52,638 nucleotides of DNA. It comes from Pseudomonas tehranensis. Lineage in GTDB: Bacteria > Pseudomonadota > Gammaproteobacteria > Pseudomonadales > Pseudomonadaceae. This document shows, one piece after another, positions 1 to 10,900 of the stretch. The notes beneath the pieces are model-generated. The model did not search any database and was not told the DNA's origin. It saw only the letters and a list, made by a program, of their open reading frames with translations. The first letter of the stretch is position 1, and every line of letters starts with the position of its first letter. The stretch is from the NCBI RefSeq assembly GCF_014268615.1, contig NZ_JABWQV010000014.1, positions 1 to 52,638 on the forward strand. Reading direction: 5' to 3'. Position numbers and translations under genes: made by a program.

Positions 1-1
1 C

Positions 2-1870
2 CATCAGGTGAAGTTGCGCGGCCAGCGCATCGAACTGGGGGAAATCGACTCAGCGCTGCTGAACCTGCCGGCCATCACCGGCGCCTGCACGCTGGTCATC
101 GACAACCGCCTGGTAGCGTTCTACAGCAGTAGCACCGCGCAGTCGGACCTCGACAGCCAGCTCGCGGCCGAACTGCCGGCCTACATGGTGCCGGCGGTAT
201 GGGTGCAAATCCCGGCCCTGCCCCTGAGCACCAACGGCAAGATCGACCGCAAGGCCCTGGCCGCCCTGCCCTTGCCAAACACCCAGAAAGACTACGCGGC
301 ACCGCGCAACGAGCTGGAACGCCTGCTCTGCCAGATGTTCGGCGAACTGCTCGGCGACACCTTGACCGGCGGCCGTGAAGTCGGCACCTCGGACAGTTTC
401 TTTGCCCTGGGTGGTGACTCGATCCTCGGCCTGAAACTGATCTCGCGCCTGCGTGAACAGGGCTATTCGCTCACGCCACGGGACCTGTTCCGTTCGCCGA
501 CCCCGGCGGCGCTGGCCCACGTGACCACGACACTGTTGACCCAGGCCGAGCAAGGCGACGTGACCGGGCCAATGCCGCTGATGCCGTTGCACCAGTGGTT
601 CTTCGACCAGCAGCAGGTCCAGGCCGCACACTGGAACCAATCGGTGCTGGCCGACAGCGACCGTCGCCTGGAACCAGTCATCGTGCAAGCCACGCTGGAC
701 CGGCTGGTGGCCCACCACGACGCCCTGCGCTTGCGTTTCACCAACATCGACGGGCAATGGCAGGCGCACATCGCGCTGGTGGCCCCGGCCCAACTGACCC
801 GCTGCGAACACCCGGAACAATTGCTGCACGTCGCGCAAAGCCTGGACCTGCAACACGGCCCGCTGTTCGCCGCGGCCCTGCTGGAGGGCACGCCGCAGCG
901 CCTGTACCTGGTGGCCCATCACCTGGTGGTCGATGCGGTGTCCTGGACGCCGCTGCTGGAAGACTTCCAACAGCTGTACGCCGCCCTGGAGCGTGGCGAG
1001 CAGCCGACGTTGCCGGCAAAAACCACCTCGTATCGTCAATGGGCCGAGCACCTGCAAGCCCATGCCGTGAAGGCTGCTACCGAGCATCGCTACTGGACTG
1101 CCCAGACCTCTGCGAACCCACCGCCCATGGCCACGGTCGCCGAGCGCCAGACACTGGCGGCCCGCTGGGAGGCCAGCCGCACGCAGCAATGGCTGACCGA
1201 GTCCCACGCGGCCTACCGCACGCAACCGGAGGAACTGCTGATCGCCGCCCTCGCCGCGACCCTGGCCGAGGTCGAACAGCGCGGCGATATCGTGGTGGAC
1301 CTTGAGCGCCACGGACGTGACGCACCGTTTGCCGGGCTGGACGTCGGCCGCACCGTCGGCTGGTTCACCACGCTGTACCCACTGCGAGTGAACGCCCGCG
1401 GTGCCGCGGGCGAGCAGGTGCGCAACGCCAAGCAAGCCTTGCGTGACGTACCCGGCCAAGGCCTTGGCTACGGCTTGCTGCGTCAGCGCGGCGAGTTGCC
1501 GGCCAGCCACGGCGATGTGCTGTTCAACTACCTGGGGCATGAGCAAACGCCAGCGGGCTGGTTGCGCGCCAGCAGCCTGACCCCGCCGCCGGAGGTGGCC
1601 CCGGTGAACCGAGTGACCCATGCCCGTGAAGTGGTGGCCTGGCTGGAGGACGGCGTGTTGCGTGTCGAATGGCACAGCGTCACGCCGAACGCCGACAGCC
1701 GTTTGCCCGCTCGTCTGCTGGAACATTTGCAGGCGCTGGTCGAGCACTGCCTCGACCCGCAGGCCGGTTCGCTGATGCCAGCGGATTTCCCGCTGGCCAA
1801 GGCGCTGAACCAGAAGTCCCTGGACAAGCTGCTGGGCAAACTCAAGACCAAACCCAATTCCCAAAGCTAG
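2..1870 (+). CDS. Nonribosomal peptide synthetase, C-terminal part (A-T-E), 5' truncated by window
   Basis: This is the last ~620 residues of an NRPS whose start lies left of the window; the frame is open from base 2. The fragment begins inside the adenylation domain at the A8 motif (GQRIELGEID) and passes the A10 motif (STNGKIDRK). A carrier domain follows with a GGDS phosphopantetheine site (Ser codon 419-421), the form typical of carriers that precede an epimerase. An epimerization domain fills the rest, with intact HHLVVDAVSW (from 917), RHGRD, VGWFTTLYP and NYLGH motifs, so it looks active. There is no thioesterase; the protein ends on E and should hand a D-configured residue to the next synthetase, whose first domain is a condensation domain. 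The substrate pocket of this A domain is outside the window, so the residue is unknown. The next NRPS starts ~80 bases downstream, which suggests one operon. Confidence 0.95.
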   Translation, partial: HQVKLRGQRIELGEIDSALLNLPAITGACTLVIDNRLVAFYSSSTAQSDLDSQLAAELPAYMVPAVWVQIPALPLSTNGKIDRKALAALPLPNTQKDYAAPRNELERLLCQMFGELLGDTLTGGREVGTSDSFFALGGDSILGLKLISRLREQGYSLTPRDLFRSPTPAALAHVTTTLLTQAEQGDVTGPMPLMPLHQWFFDQQQVQAAHWNQSVLADSDRRLEPVIVQATLDRLVAHHDALRLRFTNIDGQWQAHIALVAPAQLTRCEHPEQLLHVAQSLDLQHGPLFAAALLEGTPQRLYLVAHHLVVDAVSWTPLLEDFQQLYAALERGEQPTLPAKTTSYRQWAEHLQAHAVKAATEHRYWTAQTSANPPPMATVAERQTLAARWEASRTQQWLTESHAAYRTQPEELLIAALAATLAEVEQRGDIVVDLERHGRDAPFAGLDVGRTVGWFTTLYPLRVNARGAAGEQVRNAKQALRDVPGQGLGYGLLRQRGELPASHGDVLFNYLGHEQTPAGWLRASSLTPPPEVAPVNRVTHAREVVAWLEDGVLRVEWHSVTPNADSRLPARLLEHLQALVEHCLDPQAGSLMPADFPLAKALNQKSLDKLLGKLKTKPNSQS

Positions 1871-1948
1871 CGAGCGACGCCGCGCCCGCGCAGGTCTCGG
1901 ACCGGCGCGGCGCCCTGATCGACTCACTTGAGTTTTCAAGACTTTGAA

Positions 1949-4900
1949 ATGGACCAAACAAGCATGAACAACATCGAAGACATCTACTCCCTTTCGCCGA
2001 CCCAGCACGGCCTGTTGTTCCACAGCGTCTACGAACCGGATTCGCGGGTGTATTACCAGCAGTTGAGCCTGGACATGAACGGCCCGCTGCAATTGAGCGC
2101 TTTTCGTGGTGCCTGGCAGGCGCTGATGCAGCGTCACGCGGTGCTGCGCAGTGCGTTTCTCTGGGAAGAACTGGACGATGCCTATCAGGTGGTGCAACAG
2201 GACGTTGAGTTGCCCTTGACTGAACTGGACTGGCAGGACCGCGCCGAGCCCCAGGCCGCACTCGAACAGTTGGCACTGGAACAGCGGGCGCAGCCTCTGG
2301 AGCTCAATGACTCACCGCTGATGCGCGTATGCCTGGTGCGTCTGGCACCTGAGCGCTGGCACCTGATCTGGACCTTCCATCACATCCTCATGGACGGTTG
2401 GAGCGTCGGTATCGCCGTGCAGGAGTGGCTGGCGCTGTACTACGAACTCGCCCATGGCCGCCCCGCCAACCTGGCGCCTACCCGCCCTTATCGGGACTAC
2501 ATCGCCTGGCTGGCGGAACAGGACATGGCCGCCACCGAAAGCTTCTGGCGCGAACAGTTGCAGGACGTGAGCGAGCCGACCCCACTGCCCACCTTCGCCG
2601 TACGCCAGCCAGCGCCTGCCGGGGCACCGTTCGCCGAACGGGAAAGCCTGCTGAGCGCCAGCGAAACCGAGCAACTGGCGCACTTCGCCCGCCAGCATGA
2701 CCTGACCATCAACACGCTGATCCAGGGCGCTTGGGCGCTGCTGCTGGGCCAACACGCCGGGCGTGACGACGTGGTCTATGGCGTCACCGTCGCCGGACGT
2801 CCGGAGAACCTGGCGGCGGTGGACAGCACCGTCGGACTGTTCATCAACACGTTGCCGCTGCGCGTGCAATGGGCCGACGAGCCAACCCTGGTGGACTGGC
2901 TGCAACACTTGCAGCAAGCCAACAGCGATCTGCGCCACCACGCCTACCTGCCGCTGGGCAAACTCAAGTCGATGACGCGCATCGCGGCTGAACAGGCGCT
3001 GTTCGACTCAATCCTGGTGTTCGAGAACTTCCCGGTCACCGACGCACTGAACCAGGACACCGGAGGCTTGAGTTTCAGTGCCCCGAGCAGCGACCAGCAG
3101 GCCGATGGCATTACCCTCACCCAAGGCCGCAACCACTTCCCGTTGGCGCTGATCGTGGTGCCGGACAAACAACTGCACTACCTGATCAGCTACGACCGCA
3201 GTCGCTTCAGCGATGCCGAGGTCGCGGTGCTGTCGGCACAATTGCGTGCGATCCTGTTGGCGATGACGGCGCACGCGCAGTGCCGGGTCAGCGAGCTTGA
3301 ATGGCTGAGCCCTGAAGAACGCCAGCAATTGCTCGTGCAGGGTCGTGGTGTGCAACTGCCGGTGCCCCCTGCGTGTCTGCACCAGCGCTTCGAACAACAG
3401 GTGGCCGCCCACCCGCAACAGCTGGCGGTGCGCGACCGTCAGAGCGCCCTGACTTACCGTGAACTGGATCAGCAGGCCAACCGCCTCAGCCAGTACTTGC
3501 GTGCCCAGGGCATCGGCCACGACAGCGTGGTGGCACTGGCTCTGGAACGCAGCGCCGAGTTCGTGATCGCCCTGCTGGCCACCCTCAAGGCCGGCGCCGC
3601 CTACCTGCCGCTGGACCTCAAGCAGCCTGCCGGGCGCCTGGCGGACGTGCTGGTGGACAGCCGCGCCGCACTGCTGATCGGTGCCGCCGCTTCACCTCTG
3701 CTCAAAGGCCTGGTCGAGCACACCCCGACACTCTGGCTGGCGGAACAGGCCGACGCCATCGCCTCCCAGCCAGACACGCCACCTGCCGTGGTCCACAGCC
3801 CGACCGATGCTGCCTACGTGATCTACACCTCGGGCTCCACCGGCACCCCCAAGGGCGTGGTGGTCGAGCACCAGTCCATCGTCGATTACCTGACGGCAGT
3901 GCACGCAGTGCTCAACCCGCCACCGGCGGCTCGCTACGGCTTGCTGTCCAGCGTCGCCGCCGACCTGGGCCACACCCAACTGTTCGGCGCCCTGTGCAGC
4001 GGCGCCAGCTTGTTGCTAGTGGATGAAGACAGCGGTTTCAGCCCTCTGGCACTGGCCGAACTCTTCGTCCAACACCCAGTGGATGTGCTGAAAATCACCC
4101 CCAGCCATCTGGCCGGCCTGTTGCAGGCGTTGCCCGATGCCCGCCTGCTGCCCCGCGCCCTGCTGGTCTTCGGTGGCGACGCCCTCAGCCCGGCGCTGCT
4201 GGAACAGGTCAACCGCCTGGCGCCAGGGCTCAGGGTGTTCAACCACTATGGGCCGAGCGAAGCGACAGTCGGGGCGATTGCCACCGAGTTGCCGGCGGGC
4301 CTGCGCAGCATCGCCCTCGGCCGGCCACTGCCGAACCGTCAACTGCAAGTGGTCGATGCCAACGGCCGCCTGGTGCCCACCGGGGTATCCGGCGAACTGC
4401 TGATCAACGGCGCCCTGGCCCGGGGCTACCTGCACCGCCCGGACCTGACCGCCGAACGCTTCCATCTCGACGCCGATCAGCAACGCTGGTACCGCACCGG
4501 CGACCGCGTACGCTGGCAAGTGGACGGCCAACTGGCGTTCCTCGGTCGGGTCGACAGTCAGGTCAAAATCCGCGGCAACCGCCTGGAGCTGGGCGAAGTC
4601 GAAGCGCAGCTCAAGCGCCTGTCGCCGCTGATCGAACAGGCGCTGGTCCGTGCCGTGGAACTGGACGGCAGTTTGCGCCTGGTGGCCTACCTGGTCGCCA
4701 GCCAGTCGCTGTCCGCCACGAAACTGCGCAATGACCTGAGTGCGCGGGTGCCGGACTACATGGTGCCGGCGCACTTCATCACCCTCGACGAACTGCCCCT
4801 GACCCGCAACGGCAAGGTCGATGTCCAGCGCTTGCCGCTCCCGCAAAAACCCACAGACGACAGCGCCACCCACGTCGCGCCGCGCAATGAAGTCGAAACG

Positions 4901-7900
4901 CAGCTGGCCGCCATTTGGCAGGACGTCCTGAAGCTGGAACGTGTCGGCGTGCACGACAACTTCTTCGCCCTGGGCGGCGATTCGATCATCAACTTGCAGA
5001 TCATCGCCCGCGCCAACCAGCAAGGGCTGAAACTCACGCCCCGCCAGCTCTTCGAGAACCGCACCATCGCCGATATCGCCCGGGTGCTGGGCGCCGATGC
5101 CAGCCATGGCGTGGCGCACGCCATCGCCGATGGCTATGAACTGCCGCTGGCCGCCGGGCAACTGGCGCGCCTGCAACAAGGGCCGTTGCACGCCACCTGG
5201 CGTTGCGTGGCGCTGACCCAGGCCATCGACAGCGAGCTGCTGAGCCAGGCCATCGCGGCGTTGCAGCAACACCACCAGGCCCTGCGCCTGGCGCTCAAGG
5301 CCCTGCCGGAGGGCCAGTGGCAGCAACGGGTGCTGGTCGCGGCCAAGGCCCCGGTCATCGCCACCGAAAAACTGGAGGCCTGCGCCCCGGCGCAACTGCA
5401 AGCCCTGGCCCAGGCCGGTGTCGACGCGCTGGAACTGGACGCTGGCCAAACCCTGCATGCCCGCCTGCTGGAGGTGGACGGCAAACACGGCCTGCTGCTG
5501 GCCGCTCATCCGCTGTGCCTGGACGAGGCCTCCTGGTCGCTGCTGCTGACCGACCTCAACCTGGCCTTGGCGCAACTGCGCTATCAGCGGCCGGTGCGCC
5601 TGTCCTACACCGGCGGCGATTTCACTCAGTGGACGCGGCACCAGCAGGCTCATGCACAGGGCGATGCCCTGGACGACGCCTGGGAACACTGGCTGCAATA
5701 CGCCGGCGTGGAAACGCTGCAACTGCCTGACAGCCAGCAGCCGGCCAGCGTGGTCGAGCAAGCCTTGCCGGCCGCCACCTCAGGTGAGCTCAAGCGTTTG
5801 GGCGAAGTGCTGCAACTAGACTGGCACAGCCTGTTGGCCACTGCCGTGGTCGAACAGTGCCGTGAACTGTGCGGCAATGGCCTGGTTGCGCTGAGCGTGC
5901 ACGATGCCCGTCCAAGCGCCGAGCGCCTGCCGGTAAATGCGCCGATTGCCGTGGCCGACCTCGACCCGGCACGCATCATGGGGCCATTGGCCCTGGCGGT
6001 GCCGTACTTCCTCCAGTCCGAAGGCGACAGCCTGCTGCAACGCTTGCAGGCCCTGACCGCGCAAATGCGCGCCTACCCGCAGCACGGCGTCGACTATGGC
6101 GCCCTGCGCTACCTGTCGGACAATACCTACCTGCAAGAACCGCTGCGCGATCTGCCGGCGGCATCGGTGGCCATTCGCTGGCTCGGCAACCTCGACAGCC
6201 ATCGCGAAGAGCGTGGCATCCTGGCCCAGGTCGAAGCCGCAAGCCCAGCGACAGCTTCGACTTGCCCGCTGACCCTGGACGCCTGGTGGCAGGATGCCTG
6301 CCTGCACTTGCGCAGCCAGGGCACCCTCGCCGCCGACTGGGCACCGCGCCTTGCACAACGTTTGAGCGACCTCGCCGGGCTCGCCACCGCAGCCGACCTG
6401 CGCCCCGCCAGCCAGGCATTCGCGCTGTGCCACAAGCAAGCGGCAACCCTGGCATCCGAACCGCTGGACTGGTCGAACATCGAAGACGTCTACCCGCTGT
6501 CGTCCATGCAACAGGGCATGCTGTTGCACACCCTGTTGCAACCCCACAGCGGCATCTACCTGATGCAGCAACGCTACAGCTGGGACGGGGTCTTGCAGCG
6601 CCCGGCAATGGAAGCCGCTTGGCAGCTGTTCCTTGAGCGCCATCCCATGATGCGGACCGCCTTCTGGTGGCAGGACGATCATGAGCCGCTGCAATGCGTG
6701 TACCGCCAAACGCCTCGGGCGTTCGACTGGCAGGACCTGCGCCACCTCGATGAAGAACAGCAGCGTCTGGCGATGGACCAGGCCCTCGAAGCACAGCGCC
6801 TGCAGGGTTTCGACATGGCCTGTGCGCCGCTGACCCACCTGCGGGTGTTCCAACTCGATGAGCGACGCTTCGCCGTGGTGCGCAGTTTCCACCACATCCT
6901 GACCGACGCCTGGTGCTTCGGCCTGCTGATGGAAGACCTGTTGGCGATCTACCAGGCCATCGTGCGCCAGGAGCCTGTGGCCCGTGCGCGCCTGCGCTCG
7001 TTCCGCGGCTACATGAGTTGGCTGGAACGCCATGACATGGCCGCCGCCCATGCATTCTGGCAGGCCGAAATGGCCGGTTTCAGCGAACCGACGCCACTGC
7101 ATGTGGACAGCCCCGTGGCGCGCCCGGAGCAAGCGCCGGAACAGGTCGGCGACGTCGACCAGACCCTGAGCATCGCCCAGACTCAGCGGTTGCAGCAGCT
7201 GTGCCAGCAATACCAACTGACCCCCAACACCTGGATCCAGGGCGCCTGGGCGCTGTTGCTGTCGCGCTACAGCGGCAACCGCGATGTGCTGTTCGGCGTG
7301 ACCGTCGCCGGCCGCCCGACTGACTTGGCCGGTGTCGAAGAAATGGTCGGGTTGTTCATCAACAGCTTGCCACTGCGCATCGATGTCGACCCCGAGGCGC
7401 CAGTGGCCGACTGGTTGCAGGCGCTGCTGTCCCACAACGCGCAATTGCGCGAACACGAAAGCGCTTCGCTGGTGGACATCCAGCGTTGCAGCCAAGTGCC
7501 GCGCGGCCAGCAGTTGTTCGACAGCCTGGTGGTGTTCGAGAACGCGCCGCTGGACATCAGCAGCGTGAAACTGGATGCCTTCAGCATCGACATCTATGAA
7601 GACCGGGTGCACACCAACTTCCCGATGACGGTGGTGCTGTACCCCGGCGACCGCCTGGGCATTCGCCTGTCCTACGACAGCATGCGTTTTTGCACTGACA
7701 CCGTGCAGCGCATGCTCGGCCATCTGGTGCAGCTGCTTTCGGGCATGCTGGAGACGCCGCAAGCGCCACTGGGCAGCCTGCACATGCTGCCCGAGGCGGA
7801 ACGCCGGCAGTTGCAGATCGACTGCAACCGCAGCGACGTCGACTTCCCGCTGGAGCGCGGCTATGCGGCGCTGTTCGCCGAACAAGTGCGCAACCGTCCA

Positions 7901-10900
7901 CAACACCTCGCTGCCGTATGCCAGGGGCAATCGCTGACCTACGCCGAACTGGACCGCCGCGCCAACAGCGTCGCCCATGCGCTGCAAGCGGCCGGTGCCG
8001 GCCCGGAAACCCTGGTGGCGCTGTTCGCCGAGCGAGGCTTGGCCTTGCTGACGATGATGATCGCCACCCTCAAGGTCGGCGCGGCGTTCCAGGCCCTGGA
8101 CATCCAACAGCCCCACGCACGCCTGGCGGAGTTGCTGGACCTGGGTGAAGCACCGCTGTTGCTGGTCTGCGAGCACGCGAGCTCGACGCTGGACAAGGTC
8201 CTGCCGCAGATGCGCCAGCAACCCACCTGCCTGATCGCCCAGGCGCTCTGGCAAGGCCGCGAACAGCCGCCAGTCACCTATGCGCACAACCCGGATCAAC
8301 TGGCCTACGTGATCTTCACCTCGGGTTCCACCGGCACGCCAAAAGGGGTCATGGTTGAACAACGCGGGATGCTCAACAACATGTTCGGCAAGGTCCCGAG
8401 CCTGGGCCTGGGTGAGCACGACAGGATTGCCCAGACGGCTTCGGCGGCGTTCGATATCAGCGTGTGGCAGTTCCTCGCCGCACCGCTGTTCGGCGCCACC
8501 GTGCACATTCTTCCCGATGCCCAGGCCCACGATCCTGTGGCCCTGCTCGATGCGGTTCAAGAGCAGCAACTGACACTGCTGGAAACCGTGCCGGCGCTGA
8601 TTCGCGGCATGCTCCAGGAAAGCCAGGCGCACCACTCCCTGGCGAGCCTGCGCTGGCTGCTGCCCACCGGTGAGGCATTGCCGCCGGCCCTGGCGCGGGA
8701 CTGGTTCGCCCGCTTCCCGGCGATCCCGTTGATGAACGCCTACGGTCCCGCCGAATGCTCGGACGACGTCGCCTTCTACCCCATCACCGAAGCTCCTTCC
8801 GACGACTGCCTGCACATGCCCATCGGCAAGCCGACCGCCAATAACCAGGTGTTCGTTCTCGATTCGGCGCTGCGCCTGGTCCCTGTCGGTGTACCCGGCG
8901 AATTGTGCATCGGTGGTGTCGGCGTCGGTCGCGGTTACCTGCGCGACCCGCAACGCACCCGCGAAGCCTTTGTTGCGCACCCGTTCCAGGCCGATGCGCG
9001 CCTGTATCGCAGCGGTGATATCGGCCGGATGCGCGCCGATGGCGTGATCGAATACCTCGGGCGGCGCGACCAGCAAGTGAAGATCCGTGGCCACCGCATC
9101 GAACTGGGTGAGATCGAAAATCGCCTGATGCAACACCCGGCGGTGGACAGCGCGGCGGTGCTGGCACTGCCCGACGCACGCGGGGCGTTGCAACTGGTGG
9201 CCTGGTATGTGCTCGACGACACGGCCAACCTGGGCGGCGAGTCCGCGCAACAGGTCTTGAGCGCTTACCTGGGCCAGCAACTGGCAAGCTACATGGTTCC
9301 GGCCCGTTGGCTGGCCCTTGCGCAGTTGCCGCTGAACACCAATGGCAAGGTCGACCGTCGCGCCCTCGCCGCCCTGGGTGTGCCCCAGGACGAAACGGCG
9401 CAGGCGCAATGCCTGGCACCGCGCACGCCGACCGAACAGGTCCTGGCCGAGCTGTGGCAGGAGATTCTCGGCCTGGAGACCGTCGGTGTGCACGACGACT
9501 TTTTCGCCATCGGCGGTCACTCGTTGCTGGCCACCCAGGTGTTGTCGAGGATTCGCCGACGGTTGAACGTAAACCTGCCGCTGCGCACGCTGTTCGAGCG
9601 TGGCACCTTGGAACAATTGGCCGAAGCGGTCGATCAGCAGCGCGATGCCCAGACCGAGACCGAGACCGACGGCCACAGCGAGATTGCCCTGGCGCCACGC
9701 AACCAGCCATTGCCGCTGTCCTACAGTCAGCAACGGTTGTGGTTCCTGGATCGCTTCGAAGGCCCCAGCGCCGCCTACAACATGACCACCACTATCAGGC
9801 TGCGTGGTGCGCTGGACATCGCGGCGCTGCAAGGGGCCTTGCAGGCGGTGTTCGAACGCCATGAGTCCTTGCGCACGGCGTTCCATCTCCACGGCGACCA
9901 GCCTTGCCAGGTCATCAGCCCGGCACCGCGGGTTGACCTGACACCGACCGAACTGAGTCACCTGGACCACGAGGAACAGGCGCAAACCCTGCAACGCCTG
10001 ATCGATGAACAGGCGGCACGCCCGTTCGATCTGCAACAGGCGCCGATGTTGCGCGCCAGCCTGCTGCGCCTGGGCACCGACGATCATGTGCTGCAACTGG
10101 TGCTGCATCATATCGCCACCGATGCCTGGTCCATGGGCATCCTCATGCAGGAGCTGATCGTCGGGTATCAGGCCCGCACCAGCGGCTCGACACCGGTGCT
10201 GCCGGTGTTGCCGATCCAGTTCGCCGACTATGCCTACTGGCAACGCAGCGAAGCCCAACAGCGCCTGCTGGCACGGGCCATCGACTACTGGCGCCGTCAG
10301 CTCGACGGCGCGCCAACGCTGATCCCGCTGCCGCTTGATCAGCCACGGCCGACGCGTCCCGACTATCAGGGGGCGGCCCTGGAGCAACGTTTCACACCGG
10401 CCCAGGCACAGGTGCTCAAAGCCTATGCTCAACAGCAGCGGGCGACGCTGTTCATGGTCCTGCTCAATGCCTTCAACAGCCTGTTGCAACGGGCCACCGG
10501 GATCCACGACTTTATCGTCGGCACCGACCTGGCCAACCGCGAACATCCGTCCCTGGAACATCTCATCGGGTTCTTCGTCAACGTGCTGCCGATCCGTGCC
10601 CGTCTGAGCGAGGGCGAAACCTTTGACGCCCGTCTGCAACGTCTGCGCGAGGATTGCCTGTCGGCGTTCCAGCACCAGCAGGTGCCGTTCGACAAACTGG
10701 TCGAGGAGCTGCAACCGCCGCGTACACCAGGGGTCAATCCGCTGGTCCAGGTGCTGTTCGTCATGCAAAACACGCCCAGCGGCAATGCCAGCCTGCCGGA
10801 CCTTGAGGTGGAACACCTGGTGTCACGCCAGGAAAGCAGCAAATTCGACCTCGCCGTGTTTGTCGAAGAGGACGAAGATCAAGGCCTGAACGTGCGCTGG

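Noticed and set aside
50..2197. A long open frame (~715 codons) on the minus strand opposite the first NRPS
   Set aside because: It covers known A-T-E domains on the other strand, has no recognisable domain, and is the kind of long antisense frame expected in high-GC genes.
5816..10816. A 1666-codon open frame on the minus strand inside the second NRPS
   Set aside because: It lies wholly within well-marked C, A and T domains and shows no domain of its own; its length is a GC effect.
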